Shown here: one piece after another, positions 1-11,062 of the stretch
Layout of the letters: every line of letters starts with the position of its first letter
Numbering within the stretch: position 1 is the first letter of the stretch
Assembly: GCA_921293015.1 (NCBI GenBank)
Contig: OV121089.1
Location: 43,905,220-43,969,219 of the forward strand
Direction of reading: 5' to 3'
DNA from: Phorcus lineatus
Lineage: Eukaryota; Mollusca; Gastropoda; Trochida; Trochidae
Length of the DNA stretch: 64,000 nt
Made by a program: the position numbers and the translations under genes
The notes under the pieces: model-generated
Told to the model about the DNA's origin: nothing
Seen by the model: the letters and a program-made list of their open reading frames with translations, nothing else
Database searches by the model: none

Positions 1-711
1 ATTCCCGGCTATAATAATTGAGGATCTTAACAAAACAAATTAAACAAATGCGATATTTCTTTGAAATTAAAAGATCTAGCCGGCCTGCCATCGGTACTAC
101 TGTACCGAAATGGATTTCGATATGATGTTATTTCACTTGCACGTCGGGACAAAAAACATCGATTAATTGTGTCTGTACTATTATAATGAATAGATATTAA
201 CAATGATATTTTGATGCTTATCATTTATAATTTATCTTTGTTATACGCTTTATTTCTCGACAACGGCTGAAGTGCACTTAACCTGGCGCTAATCGACCGT
301 GTTTGATCATTGTTGCGATCTTTTCATGGAGTGTTGAGACAATATTCTATTCGTTCGTGGATTCGCCGATGGCAAAGTCGTGGATAAGATTAATCAAATT
401 TAAATTTCAGATTTTATCAGAAAAATTAAAAAGATAAGGAATTTTTGGCGTTTCTAATGTCAGGCCCCTCCATTTTCAGAAAGGTCCATGAACCCAATAT
501 GAAGTCGATCGTGTACACGGTGACGTTTCGTTTTTGGCCTATCGTGTAAACGTTTACTAAATTTTGTAAACTTCCTAGCCCTAGTTACGATTGTTTTTCC
601 AAATTGAAACTCTAAAGCAACAGTGATGACGTTGCATGATTAAAAGACACTCAAGCTCCCACACCCACAGGAGGTGCAAAAGAGGCAAATGCAATTCAAA
701 AAGCCACTGAC
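1..711. other. left-edge stretch without a recognised gene
   Basis: No reading frame here resembles a known protein. By position it is the start of the TWNK intron that follows the exon ending at 712. The exon with the Walker A motif of the helicase domain was looked for on the minus strand and not found, so it must lie beyond the window. Confidence 0.5.
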
Positions 712-3700
712 CTTGACCCCTGCGACCTGTTCCACATGAGCCAGTTCGGAGAAGACTTCCTGTCGAAGCTGGGAGAAGGAGACGATGGATTTATGACTTA
801 TTGGCTTGGCTTTTGACAGGATGTTCTTAAGTCTCAGTCCCTGTTTCAGAGCTGTGAACGGACTCGGGTCGGCCACCGTGGGTCTGTGATGATATATCAA
901 GGAAACTTGATGCTAAGGTTGCAATGATACACAGAGTATTGATGTACCTCCATGCAACAGCAACAATACAATACAAAATACATTAATATAAAAATACCAG
1001 ATCAGAAATGATGAAAGCTTAATGATTAACTATAAACAATAGATCTATCATAATGAATATCAACGTCACTTTTTATTCAAGTTGATTCAGCAGTTAGAAG
1101 ATAAAAACATTCATTCAATTTATTTGTCAGAAAAAATGTGATTGTCACTAGAAATTGAAAATAAGATAGAGTGGCCTCCCCTCTAAGCACCAAGATTAGG
1201 GTTTCTAAATATTAACTGTGAGCTCGATATCAAGAAATAGAGCATTTATTGATTCTGCTGTATCACCCAAACTTGATACAAGCATTCCATCACTATAATG
1301 GACACTGATGGGTAACCCACATGGCTGAAGTAGAGTCCCCTTTTAGCACTAAGATTATGGTTTCTAAATATGAATTGTGAGCACAGTATCGAGTGTAAAA
1401 CAATCATGAGTCTGGTGTATCTGTTGCACACTTACGCACGATACGAGCTGATTTGTCATCCAATCGGTCAAAGTTTTGTAAAATCTTTATACAGTTTCTA
1501 ATGATAACTTTTTCCCTGTCAGGTCTCTGATGGTGATTCAAACTTTGTGATAGCCAATGGCAGAGAGACTGATTTTGTAAATATGAAATCTTATTGATTG
1601 AGATAATGTTAACTTAACCGTTATGAATATTTTTCAATAAGGCATATCTGTAACTTCATTAATTTTTCATAGACAGCATAAACATTGCTGTTGCCGTAAC
1701 GATGGCAGCTGCCGATTTTGGTCTTTAGAAAGTAAGCAACATTGGAATTGTCAATATTTTAATATAAGCGGACATAATGCTATGTCCATTAAATACTTCC
1801 GCTCCATTAGAATTACCTCTATCTATACCCTCAATATGTTCCTATTTTTCAAGATTTTATAAAATAGCCTACTCGTGTGGAGATGGTAAGTGATAATGAG
1901 AGATTGGAATTATCTGTGCATTATTCGTGTTTAAGAAATATTTGTGTTGTCACTGCAAATATCCAATTGAAATCGTTCTGTACTGCATGAAATATCATCA
2001 AACCAAACCCATCTGCACCCTTTTACCCTTTCACTAGTGATTTCTATAATGAAGAAACAAATTAAAAAACTTTCTCATGAAATCAAACTCACCTAATAAC
2101 AAAACATCTGTTAGTATTCAGCTTCTTAGCAAACTGTTTAGCCGCCTCCCATGCTCGAATGTCGTCCCCGAACCAGAGGAGAACCTTCTTGAACCTCTCC
2201 AGGCTAGGAAGAACTTCCTGTGACAGAACTGTGTAGCCTTTCGGTAGCGATAGGGACGGAACTTTGGTTTCTTGATAGACGGCCATGGCATTTGTTTCAC
2301 TCGTTGTCAAGACAACCTCGGCCGTGTCAAGGTTCACTGTGCTCCAACCAAAGAGACCATAGATACCGGATCTGAGTGGAAAATGTTGAAATTATTTTTA
2401 CTGATGTATGGTCATCAATACAAATATAATTTGGCAGTTTCTTATTATCAAATGCTGAAGGTAGAGATGATCGATTATTAAGAAATACGATGGCAATCAT
2501 ATCAGGGTCAGACTTTGGGCCGGAATGGCGAGTGACACAAAAAGTAAGAGAGCATGCTCCATTGACTCTGTATATATTAAAAATCGGTTGAAACTAAAAG
2601 AACATGTTTTCTGAATGTACAAATATAAAGGGAAGTAATTATAAAGTTCTGTTGCATCAGATACAAGCTAATAGAGATAGTTGGTGGTAAATGTAAGGCT
2701 TTTCAAGGTTTCGAAATATTCCAGGCTTTCGAAATCAGGGCTTGTACAAATCTCATAAGACAACTGAGTGAGTAAGTTATTGTTTCATGCATTTTCCCCA
2801 CTTTCATTACTTAGGTACTTGAAAAATCAAATATGAAATCCATATCTATGTTTCATAGTGATAGAGAATTTTCCATGGATAAACAACTTATCAGACATGA
2901 ATACTTACCATCATCATTACTGTACTTAAATTCAAGGAAAGGAATAAAAATACTCACCGCGGGACCAATGTTTCCCTGAGAGTTCTTGAGATCACGTTCT
3001 CCGTGAGTTTACACGTGATCCTCTTAAGCCCGACCATCTCACTCTCTGGGTTTTGGTAGGCAAACATCACCGTCCTCGTCTCTGGGTTGTACCCTACTCC
3101 AAACTTATCTAGAGTAGACTTGTTTATTTCCTAAAAAAACATTGGAAAATAAAGAATTGATATACAGACTTGGGAATTTAACATTAAGATTGTCAGAAAG
3201 TCATAGATTACATAAGCATTTTCTTTCTGTCAAACTTAAAAGTCCAAATAATTATTTTGGGCAAGATGTTTAGGGACCTAGTTATAATTTCACCACTGTA
3301 ATTATTCCTTGTTAAATTTCAACATACTTGTAGCGTATTTGTATTCATAACACAAAACCAGTTATAATGAACTCTGTTATCCATACGATGTCTTTGTATG
3401 AACGAGTGTGCGCCAGTTACTGTACCGGATGTGCCGTTAGCGAGAGAGCAGACCTCATGGCTGCTGATTGTACTTGACTGTCATGTAATATCGAACAAGC
3501 ATCAATACACGAATCCTCCGGAACGTACAGTGTTTGTTATAATGCCCAAGTCATCACATATTTTGGCGACGAGGTAAAAAGCTGGATGTCTTAACGTTTT
3601 TGTGGACATTTTGTGTGTGATTACGTCCGTCGTGTGTCACTCGCTTCCAAAAAACATGGCGTCGTCTACCTCTGGGAAGATCGACGAATTCAATCCAGAG

Positions 3701-6700
3701 ACAGACAGTTGGGAAATTTATTGTGAACGATTAGAGCTGTTCTTTACTGCTAGAGGTGTGGATGATGATAATGATAAGAAGAGGGCTATTCTACTTAGTG
3801 AAATGGGTAAGACGGCCTACACACTTCTCAGGAATTTGTGTGCTCCTACGAAACCTAAAGAAATGTCGTTTGCTGACATAGTGAAACTCATGCAAGATCA
3901 TCAACACCCAACCCCGTCAGTGATAGTTGAGAGACTTAGATTTCATAAGAGGGATAGAAAATCTCAAGAAAGTGTTGCCGCGTATGCTTCAGAGTTGCGC
4001 AAATTGGCCAGTACATGTGACTTTGGTACTAATCTGGATGATTCACTTAGAGACAGATTAGTTTGTGGCATTAACAATGATGCTATTCAGAGAAGATTGT
4101 TAGGTGAGAAGGCGCTTGATTACAACAAGGCTTTCACATTAGCACAGTCAATGGAATTGGCGGCAAAGAATGTAGAGGATATTAAAAGTGGTACTTCAGG
4201 CATTTCAACACCTACAGGGGGCAATATGCACAAGATGTCATCATCTCAACATACTCCAGGTGTCAACCGACCATGTGACAGATGTGGTTTACGGAATCAC
4301 AAATCTCCGGACTGTCATTTCCGCAATTCAAAGTGTTACAACTGTGGTAAGATTGGCCACATAGGGCAAGTGTGTCGCCAGTCACAAAGCATAAGAGGCT
4401 CTCATCGTGGACGTGGCTCCCATCGATCAAGAGGTCAAGGTCGAAGTAGGGGTCACCATAGACGTTCATCAACAAATAAGGTCATTCCTGATGACAGCAG
4501 TGATGTTGAAAAGGAAAGTGAAGTGTATGACATTTACAAGATGGAGACCATCTCTTCTCCTATAGTTGGGAGGAGAGAAAAGGAACCACCAATGTTTGTT
4601 AACTTATCACTTAATGGTCAGCCATTAAGCATGGAACTAGATACAGGTGCAACATTTTCAGTGATAAATGAGGACACTTACAGCTCGTTAGGGAAAGATC
4701 CACCCAAACTTGGACCTCCTCATACCATGTTACGCACTTATCTAGGTGAAAAGATACCCCTTCTTGGTTCCTGCTCAGTGAAAGTGGGTTATGGCAAACA
4801 GACAATAGAACTGCCAGTTATCGTAGTGAAAGGGAAAAGAGCCAATCTGTTCGGCCGTGACTGGCTGCGACATGTTCGTCTCGACTGGGGAACAATCCTC
4901 AGAGTGGATTGTGATGATGTTCAGACTATCCTAAACTCTCATCCTGATGTCTTCAAGGAGGAACTTGGTGAACTAAAGGATACCAAGGTGAACATTAACA
5001 TATCTATTCCTTCACAACCACGTTTCTACAAACACCAGAATATGGCGTATGCCTTGAGGGACAAGGTTGAGAATGAACTGGAACGATTGGAACAGCAAGG
5101 TGTCATCAAACCTGTTCAGTACGCAGAATGGGCTGCACCCATTGTACCAGTATTGAAGTCAGATCAATCTTCTGTGCGCATTTGTGGAGACTACAAACTT
5201 ACAGTCAACCAGGTTGCGAAACCAGACTGTTACCCTATACCCAGGATAGAGGACTTATTTGCATCACTCTCCGGAGGCAAGCAATTTACCAAATTGGACA
5301 TGAGTAACGCCTACCAGCAGCTAGTGTTGGACGATGAGTCCAAGAAACTCACCACAATAAATACTCACAAGGGTCTCTACGAATATCAACGATTACCTTT
5401 TGGGGTGTCAGCAGCTCCTGCAATTTTCCAGCGGACAATGGAATGTCTACTCAGTGACTTACCACATGTGTGTGTGTATCTTGATGATATTCTCGTCACA
5501 GGTGTTGATGACGCAGAACACAATAGGAATTTAAATGAAGTTCTTGATAGATTGCAGAGAGCAGGGTTACGTCTCAATGCATCAAAGTGTCACATCAAGA
5601 AAGACTCCGTTACTTACCTGGGACACCGGATAGATGCACATGGACTGCATCCACTGGAGGAAAAAGTCAACGCTATTGTGTCTGCACCAGCTCCCCAGAA
5701 TGTGACAGAGTTAAAGTCATTTCTTGGAATGGTACAGTACTACCAGAGGTTTCTGCCAAATCTTTCCACAACATTAGCTCCACTTCATAGTCTATTGCAA
5801 AAGGACTCTCCATATGCATGGACCAAGAAACATGATACAGTATTCCAGAAGGTGAAATCTCACTTGTCTTCGTGTAAAGTCTTGACGCACTACAACCCGG
5901 TTCTTCCACTCAACTTAGCAGCTGATGCTTCTCCTTATGGAGTTGGTGCGGTCTTGTCGCACATAATGCCAGATGGTACTGAGAAACCTGTGGCGTTTGC
6001 GTCACGTACATTGTCTCCTGCAGAAAAGAATTATTCACAACTGGACAAAGAAGCACTGGCCATAGTGTTTGGGATAAAGAAATTCCATCAGTATTTGTTC
6101 GGCAGGAAATTTCAGCTGTTGTCGGATCACAAACCTCTCATGGGTCTACTTGATGCAGAGAAAGGCATCCCAGTGATGGCGTCAGCCAGACTTCAGAGAT
6201 GGGCCTTGATGCTCGCGGCTTATGATTACAGTATTGTGTATAAACCAGGCTCCAAGTTAGCGAATGCTGATTGTTTGAGCAGATTGCCTCTGCAAACTCC
6301 AGTGTCTGTGCCGCCTGTTCCAGGAGACACAATAATGCTCCTTGAGAACATGGCTGAATTCCCAGTGAATGTGAAACAAATTCAGATTTGGACAAGGAAG
6401 GATCCCTTGTTGTCTAGAGTGAAAAAATTAGTGGAATGTGGTTTTCCTGAAAACATGAAGCCAGATTCAGAGCTCAAGCCATATGTTCAAAGGAAGCTTG
6501 AATTGAGTGTTCAAGATGGTGTGGTGCTCTGGGGCAATAGAGTAGTGGTTCCACCTCAGGGTAGGAAACAGTGTGTAGATGTGTTGCATGAAGCACACCC
6601 TGGAATAGCGAGGATGAAGGCTATTGCCAGAGGTCTTGTGTGGTGGCCATGCATAGATTCAGAGCTAGAGAACAAGGTCAAGATGTGTTCAGTATGTCAA

Positions 6701-9700
6701 CAGAGTCGCTCCTCACCCTGCGAAGCGAAACTGCATCCGTGGGACTGGCCATCTAAGCCTTGGTCACGTCTGCACATTGATTATGCAGGTCCCTTACAAG
6801 GTAAAATGTTTCTCATCATTGTGGACTCCCACTCTAAGTGGATGGATGTGTTCCCTGTCAATAACGCAACAACAAGCGCCACTCTTGAGTGTCTTCGGAG
6901 AACATTTTCAATCCATGGTATACCCGAGACAATCGTTTCAGACAACGGGACATGTTTCACAAGCGATGAATTTGCCTTGTTCATCAAAAGGAATGGTATT
7001 CAGCACATCTGTACATCCCCTTATCACCCAGCGTCCAATGGACTAGCAGAGAGGAGTGTTCAGACATTCAAACAGGGATTTACGAAACTCAGCGGAGGTT
7101 CCATCGACACTAGGGTGTCAAGGTTCTTGTTCAGGTATCGCAACACTCCACAGACCACAACAGGGTTATCTCCAGCGCAGTTACTATTTGGGAGACGTCC
7201 GCGTTCCCATCTGGACTTACTTCACCCAGACATTGGTTCTAAAGTCCAGCAGAAACAAGAGAAGCAGGCAAGCTATCACGATAGACATGCCAAGTCACGA
7301 CAGTTCACCTTAGGTGATCTGGTTTACGTCAGAAACTTTCTTGGTAAGCCAAAATGGTTACCAGGCGAGATAATCCAGTGTACAGGTCCTGTCTCCTACA
7401 AGGTCAGCTTGGCAAATGACAAGGTTGCTAAAAGACATGTAGATCACCTCATCAAGCGGTATATGGACAGTGACTTGTCGGAACCCAATTCTCCCGGAAG
7501 GTCAGAAGAAAGTGATATGCAGAAATCAGCTATTACATTCTCACCAGAACTTCCAGAACAGAGTCCTCTACCAATACTATCCACAGACAAACCAACTTCT
7601 GGTGCCACATCACCTTCATGTGACACTAGTCTGGAACTGTCTTCATCAGTTGAGTTAAGAAGATCTACTCGCGAACGCAGAGCTCCTGATAGACTCAATC
7701 TGTAAACATACTGTAGAAATTGTTCAGTGTTTTTCCTTTCAGGATATTGAACTTTGTGTTTTTTACATTGTGTTCATTTCAGAAACCAAGTGAATGAACA
7801 TTAATTTGTGACTTTCAGTGTTATACTGTTAAACAGTTTGTTATATTGGAAGGATTCCAGTGAACTCTTTGATTTGATCAGTATCTCATTTTCAGGATGT
7901 TTGGCTGAGTAAGGTTGTTTATAAATCACTTTTGATGTTATTAACTAAAGGTGGAGGAATGTAGCGTATTTGTATTCATAACACAAAACCAGTTATAATG
8001 AACTCTGTTATCCATACGATGTCTTTGTATGAACGAGTGCGCGCCAGTTACTGTACCGGATGTGCCGTTAGCGAGAGAGCAGACCTCATGGCTGCTGATT
8101 GTACTTGACTGTCATGTAATATCGAACAAGCATCAATACACGAATCCTCCGGAACGTACAGTGTTTGTTATAATGCCCAAGTCATCACAATACTATCATG
8201 CAAAGAATAACTGTTACCAGTCAATAAAGCCTTTCTGTATTGTGCAAAAATTTTTGGTCTGTATATACAGAACCTTCAACATACTTTAACAGTGACCTCC
8301 AGGAAGAGTATAACAGATGAAAACGCTTTGACACAAATTATTCACATACCTGACAGTCCAGGTCCTCCTGCAGCTGAAAGAGTTCATTCTCGGAAAGATT
8401 CTTCACACTCTGAATTCCAGTCCACGCCTCGGTAACTTTACTCATGTCCACATCAACACGACACACGGACTCCACATCCTTGAAACACTCATAATCTTTC
8501 CTACAACATTTGAGGTTTTGTGAAATAGGAGAGCATGTAATACATAAAATCGCTCTTGTATTCAATCTCATTGAAATAGATCAAAGCTAATAATAGTACC
8601 TAGTTGTGTATCAGGGGCCTATTTCACAAAACACTAACAATTGATTGTAAGGCTAAAATCAATTGTAAGCAAAGTTAAAGAGCCACTCAGTGAGTTGTTG
8701 GAGTCATGTATGCCAAACTTTATCAATGGTGTCACTTGATCGCGAAGTCAATCAATCAGAGGCCTGCTTACATATAAAATCAGGCTATTACTTTCTAACC
8801 TCTTCATTCATTGGCTAGAATGCCAAGTTTACCTAGGACAACCCCTATGGAGCAGCGATCAGATCAGAAACAAAGCAAGGCAAAAGTGATAGTTTGGAAC
8901 TGATTTTAATGACATCCATAATGTATTATTCTATAATCTTTTATGTTAATCATTCTCTTTAAAACATATCATGGTTTTGTCATACTGTCAATAACATATC
9001 TAGTTCATTTAAATTTTAATTTCTACACAAACCTTTTTTTTGACTTTGCAAGAAGGGAGATGTGGTCCTTCAATTCAAGCCAACCTCCGATCTTGCCACA
9101 CGTACCACAGGAAAAATGACCTTTGGAATAAATATTTCATAATTGTCAATAAAACAATATTAAAAAATAAAGATAACAACCTTTTAAATATTACTTAATT
9201 TTTTAAATGAAAATAAATCTATAATTTGCAAAACAGCATAAATGAAAAATATTTCTTGAGGAATTTAAAAAAGTTGTCTTCTCCTTAGCTAAAGCTATCA
9301 TAATCATTCACTTCAAATTTAGCGTGTTAATTCATATCATGGAATGGTTTGCCTCAAAAGATATGCCATAACAGCTACACTACATGTCGATTTCCAAAGC
9401 ATATAGTCTTTAATCGAAATAAGAAAGTTTAATCACCCGTTGTCATATTGATGTAAAGCCGCTCCCAGTTCGGGGTTCCTTTTTTACGAGTTGTCTGCGG
9501 ACATGATGTCATGTAACAGGTAAATCCTTGTTCGAACTTGACACCGTGCTCCGCTAGAAACTTCTGGATATCAGATGATTTAACAACCTCCTCCTCTCTG
9601 ATGTTGACAGTCTTTGTAAAATGTCGAACTAGATTCACATTAGCATTGTAAATATTTTGTATAAAGGGAGTTTGAACACATGACTGGTTTCTTTGATTTT

Positions 9701-10334
9701 GGCAAGATGAGGAATATGAAAGACATTTGGAGTGAAAAGAACATGTAGAATATAATCTTGCATGGTTTGAACACTGTGGTTGATAAATGCTAGAAAAAGG
9801 TGTACAAGTTTGTTTCACGAATGCTGAAGACAAATTTTGGTGGAGATAATTGTTTTTGTGGTTTCTAGAATCACACTGAGATATAATTTTGGCATCATTC
9901 ATATGATTTGAGATATCTTCTAAATATCTTTGTAAAGTTTGCAAAAGAGCAATTCTACAAACAAGTTCAGTCTCTAATTCATTTTCCTTTCTAGAAAACA
10001 CAGGTGGCGCCTGTTTGTCAAAACTGTTTCTTTTGGAAGAACATACAAATTTGTTGCTTGATATTGAAATCAGAGATTTTGGGCTTCCTGTTTTGGAAGA
10101 AGACAATGAGGATTGCTGATTTGGCACCTTTGCCTTGCCAGATTTTACTCCTGGCTCCAGATGACCAACACTTTCTCTACGGACCCTAACCGGGGTTGAT
10201 TTGTTCTGGTAGGGGAATTCTGTACAGCATTTTCGAGTCCAGTATTTGGTCAGCAAAAGAGTGGACAATCTTGGACATGGCATTGCATTCGGTGCGATGA
10301 CATATGACCAAGAAAGAAGATATGCAACCAAATC
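712..10334 (-). CDS. TWNK: Twinkle mitochondrial DNA helicase, N-terminal part (partial gene)
   Basis: Hexameric 5'-3' helicase of mitochondrial DNA replication. Exons in transcription order are 10334-9437, 9120-9033, 8500-8350, 3130-2958, 2371-2093 and 883-712. All have GT donors and AG acceptors, and codon phases agree at every junction. From the in-frame ATG at 10283 they give 570 codons. The first ~40 residues are basic, as expected for a mitochondrial presequence. Recognisable blocks, by comparison with the animal family, are EVVLTTSE (438-445) and LLWFGDDIRAWEAAK (from 484) of the TOPRIM domain, then HKSIVSFSQLRQEV and ELAHVEQVAG in the linker. The last exon ends just before the expected RecA-like helicase domain with its GxxGSGKTT motif, which is outside the window. 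A zinc-ribbon-like set C256, C261, C287, C290 lies before the TOPRIM region. The 5.2-kb intron 3130-8350 carries an antisense Ty3 element. No frame damage was seen, so the gene is probably functional. Confidence 0.93.
3329..3558 (+). repeat. 5' LTR of the Ty3 element
   Basis: 230 bp, begins TGTAGCG and ends ATCACA. It matches 7960-8189 with a single base difference. Confidence 0.96.
3564..3574 (+). other. putative primer-binding site
   Basis: TGGCGACGAGG starts 5 nt after the left LTR. The TGG start is what the CCA end of a tRNA primer requires. The tRNA itself was not identified. Confidence 0.6.
3656..7705 (+). CDS. Gag-Pol polyprotein of the Ty3 element
   Basis: A single uninterrupted frame of 1349 codons plus stop. 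The ATG at 3656 is the first in frame and has a good context (AACATGG). Domain order is gag, two CCHC zinc knuckles (from C207 and C227), aspartic protease (DTGA from 329), reverse transcriptase (YLDD from 608), RNase H (DASPYG from 757), then integrase. The integrase has an HHCC zinc region from H978 and catalytic D1042, D1096 and E1132, a DD35E spacing. A GPY/F-like module follows (GPVSYKV), with no chromodomain seen. This domain order is that of Ty3/gypsy elements. All catalytic residues inspected are present. Gag and Pol share one frame, so no frameshift or readthrough is needed to make Pol. Confidence 0.95.
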   Translation: MASSTSGKIDEFNPETDSWEIYCERLELFFTARGVDDDNDKKRAILLSEMGKTAYTLLRNLCAPTKPKEMSFADIVKLMQDHQHPTPSVIVERLRFHKRDRKSQESVAAYASELRKLASTCDFGTNLDDSLRDRLVCGINNDAIQRRLLGEKALDYNKAFTLAQSMELAAKNVEDIKSGTSGISTPTGGNMHKMSSSQHTPGVNRPCDRCGLRNHKSPDCHFRNSKCYNCGKIGHIGQVCRQSQSIRGSHRGRGSHRSRGQGRSRGHHRRSSTNKVIPDDSSDVEKESEVYDIYKMETISSPIVGRREKEPPMFVNLSLNGQPLSMELDTGATFSVINEDTYSSLGKDPPKLGPPHTMLRTYLGEKIPLLGSCSVKVGYGKQTIELPVIVVKGKRANLFGRDWLRHVRLDWGTILRVDCDDVQTILNSHPDVFKEELGELKDTKVNINISIPSQPRFYKHQNMAYALRDKVENELERLEQQGVIKPVQYAEWAAPIVPVLKSDQSSVRICGDYKLTVNQVAKPDCYPIPRIEDLFASLSGGKQFTKLDMSNAYQQLVLDDESKKLTTINTHKGLYEYQRLPFGVSAAPAIFQRTMECLLSDLPHVCVYLDDILVTGVDDAEHNRNLNEVLDRLQRAGLRLNASKCHIKKDSVTYLGHRIDAHGLHPLEEKVNAIVSAPAPQNVTELKSFLGMVQYYQRFLPNLSTTLAPLHSLLQKDSPYAWTKKHDTVFQKVKSHLSSCKVLTHYNPVLPLNLAADASPYGVGAVLSHIMPDGTEKPVAFASRTLSPAEKNYSQLDKEALAIVFGIKKFHQYLFGRKFQLLSDHKPLMGLLDAEKGIPVMASARLQRWALMLAAYDYSIVYKPGSKLANADCLSRLPLQTPVSVPPVPGDTIMLLENMAEFPVNVKQIQIWTRKDPLLSRVKKLVECGFPENMKPDSELKPYVQRKLELSVQDGVVLWGNRVVVPPQGRKQCVDVLHEAHPGIARMKAIARGLVWWPCIDSELENKVKMCSVCQQSRSSPCEAKLHPWDWPSKPWSRLHIDYAGPLQGKMFLIIVDSHSKWMDVFPVNNATTSATLECLRRTFSIHGIPETIVSDNGTCFTSDEFALFIKRNGIQHICTSPYHPASNGLAERSVQTFKQGFTKLSGGSIDTRVSRFLFRYRNTPQTTTGLSPAQLLFGRRPRSHLDLLHPDIGSKVQQKQEKQASYHDRHAKSRQFTLGDLVYVRNFLGKPKWLPGEIIQCTGPVSYKVSLANDKVAKRHVDHLIKRYMDSDLSEPNSPGRSEESDMQKSAITFSPELPEQSPLPILSTDKPTSGATSPSCDTSLELSSSVELRRSTRERRAPDRLNL
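7947..7959 (+). other. polypurine tract
   Basis: AAAGGTGGAGGAA, purine except one T, abuts the 3' LTR at the position used to prime plus-strand DNA synthesis. Confidence 0.75.
7960..8189 (+). repeat. 3' LTR of the Ty3 element
   Basis: 230-bp direct copy of 3329-3558. It follows a polypurine tract directly and is followed by the target duplication ATACT. Confidence 0.96.
8675..8760 (-). repeat. fragment of an interspersed MITE family
   Basis: On the minus strand this carries a GATCAAGTGACACCATTGA-like block, a TTTGGCATACATGACTCCAA block and an end reading CTCTTTAAC. The same blocks occur in the repeat at 52927-53396 and in the copies at 16.6-18.1 kb. It is a truncated copy in a TWNK intron. 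Confidence 0.6.
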
Positions 10335-10975
10335 CTGAAAGATGAAAACAGAAGTTCAGTTTGCGAGTTTTAAAGGGTAATTTCACATATATTTGCTAAA
10401 TATCAATGTAATCATTTGAGATGCATGCACTGACTATTCATCAAGATAATCATATAAATGCTCAGTTCCTAAAAAGGGGAAACTTAAAGAAGACCTCATG
10501 TTTTATATTGAAAATCGGAAAATGTACATTAGATGGGTCACGACTATGAAATAAAAAGTGTTAAAATCTTATAGCTGTTCATTTGTATAGGCCTAGAATG
10601 CTTTTTAACAGGCATGGGCAAAATTTGAATGTTGATGAACTAAAGAATTAAAATATAACTCTAGGTCATCATGTGGTGTGATATATAATTATAGATCATC
10701 AAATAAACAAACAATAAGTTTGAAAAATGTTTCTCATTTACGTTCCAGTTTGTTAACAATTCTGTGATTGTTGGATTGTTTTGTTACGGTTCAGTGAACA
10801 TGAAATGTCAAAGGTCATGCTAGAGTCAACGACTTAAATTTTCAACCAGGAGAACACTAACGAAAGGTTATTCCCTGAGCATCATCTGACAACATTCAAC
10901 CATTAGATTTTCGGTATCTTTTCTCATAACTGTCACCATAAGTGATACCAGAAAACTTGAAAGAAGAAATAATAC

Positions 10976-11062
10976 CTTAATAAATCCACGTGCACTGCTG
11001 AAATGTACACATTTATCTCCCGCCAGTCTGCACGAGCAATGACAAGGGAGGTAACTACCCAT
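10976..11062 (-). CDS. possible first coding exon of TWNK
   Basis: An ATG at 11062 opens 29 codons ending AAG at 10976, followed by a GT donor (10975-10974). Spliced to the strong polypyrimidine acceptor before 10334 it stays in frame and would add an arginine- and serine-containing leader ahead of the internal start at 10283. The alternative is a 5' UTR exon, or no exon with translation starting at 10283. Only the splice signals and phase support it. Confidence 0.3.

Larger units (their letters stand above)
3329..8189 (+). mobile_element. Ty3/gypsy-type LTR retrotransposon, apparently intact
   Basis: A 4861-bp element bounded by two 230-bp LTRs with TG...CA ends and flanked by the 5-bp target duplication ATACT (3324-3328 and 8190-8194). 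The LTRs differ at one visible position (T in the left copy, C in the right, in the GAGTG-GCGCC context), which implies a recent insertion. Between the LTRs are a primer-binding-like site, one uninterrupted Gag-Pol frame and a purine tract before the right LTR. It lies in a TWNK intron in the opposite orientation to that gene. Size and single-ORF layout resemble Steamer-like elements of bivalves, but clade assignment was not tested. Confidence 0.95.
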
